NCBI GenBank assembly: GCA_018623405.1
Contig: JAAZVO010000045.1
Coordinates: 1-13,487 of the forward strand
Length of the DNA: 13,487 bases
DNA from: Crocinitomicaceae bacterium
GTDB lineage: Bacteria > Bacteroidota > Bacteroidia > Flavobacteriales_G > Salibacteraceae
Direction: 5' to 3'
The notes under the pieces were generated by a model, which saw nothing but the letters and a program-made list of their open reading frames with translations, made no database searches and was not told where the DNA came from. Below, piece after piece: positions 13,439-13,487 of this stretch. Positions within the stretch are counted from its first letter, which is position 1, and every line of letters begins with the position of its first letter. The position numbers were made by a program, and so were the translations under genes.

Positions 13439-13487
13439 TGCGGTTTTTTACAACAAACCGAAAAGAGGGGGAAAGGTTTTTAAAGAA

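Noticed and set aside
1..13487. A mobile island, phage region, defence system or CRISPR array
   Set aside because: No integrase, transposase, toxin, nuclease-helicase set, regularly spaced repeats or tRNA gene was found on either strand.

Overview
The window looks like an ordinary chromosomal stretch of an AT-rich Bacteroidota genome, most likely order Flavobacteriales. The support is a secreted endonuclease with a type IX secretion C-terminal domain, a Bacteroidota-type lipoprotein dipeptidyl peptidase III, a DUF3667 protein, promoter boxes of the TAnnTTTG type, and an almost complete lack of Shine-Dalgarno sequences. I cannot name a genus. I see no tRNA, rRNA, CRISPR array, insertion sequence, prophage or integrase.

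Layout from left to right. (1) Positions 1-1588, minus strand: a truncated membrane protein follows an MFS transporter, both with TTG starts. (2) Positions 1641-2297, plus strand: a SAM-dependent methyltransferase that diverges from the MFS gene across only 52 bp. (3) Positions 2319-7947, minus strand: six genes in a row. They are an SGNH hydrolase with a membrane anchor, a lipoprotein dipeptidyl peptidase III, then a tight overlapping set: DUF3667 membrane protein, DUF3820 protein, an extradiol dioxygenase with a twin-arginine leader, and a small four-helix membrane protein. A GC-rich hairpin separates the peptidase from the tight set. (4) Positions 8013-9698, plus strand: the ABC-F translation factor EttA, divergent from the SGNH gene with overlapping promoter boxes. 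(5) Positions 9699-10924: minus-strand msrB and a secreted small protein, with two related dispersed palindromic repeat elements on either side of msrB. (6) Positions 11010-12989, plus strand: the secreted endonuclease I with its sorting domain, then a small 2Fe-2S ferredoxin. (7) Positions 12992-13438, minus strand: a secreted NTF2-like (lumazine-binding-2) protein.

The genes do not form one pathway. Most are housekeeping or envelope functions: translation regulation (EttA), methionine sulfoxide repair (MsrB), extracellular DNA and peptide breakdown (endonuclease, peptidase), and transport. The only gene set with clear coupling is 2319-4579. The best candidates for follow-up are that coupled set, the repeat pair around msrB, and two divergent promoters whose -7 boxes sit exactly four bases before the start codons, which suggests leaderless mRNAs. 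I found no convincing new multi-gene system.
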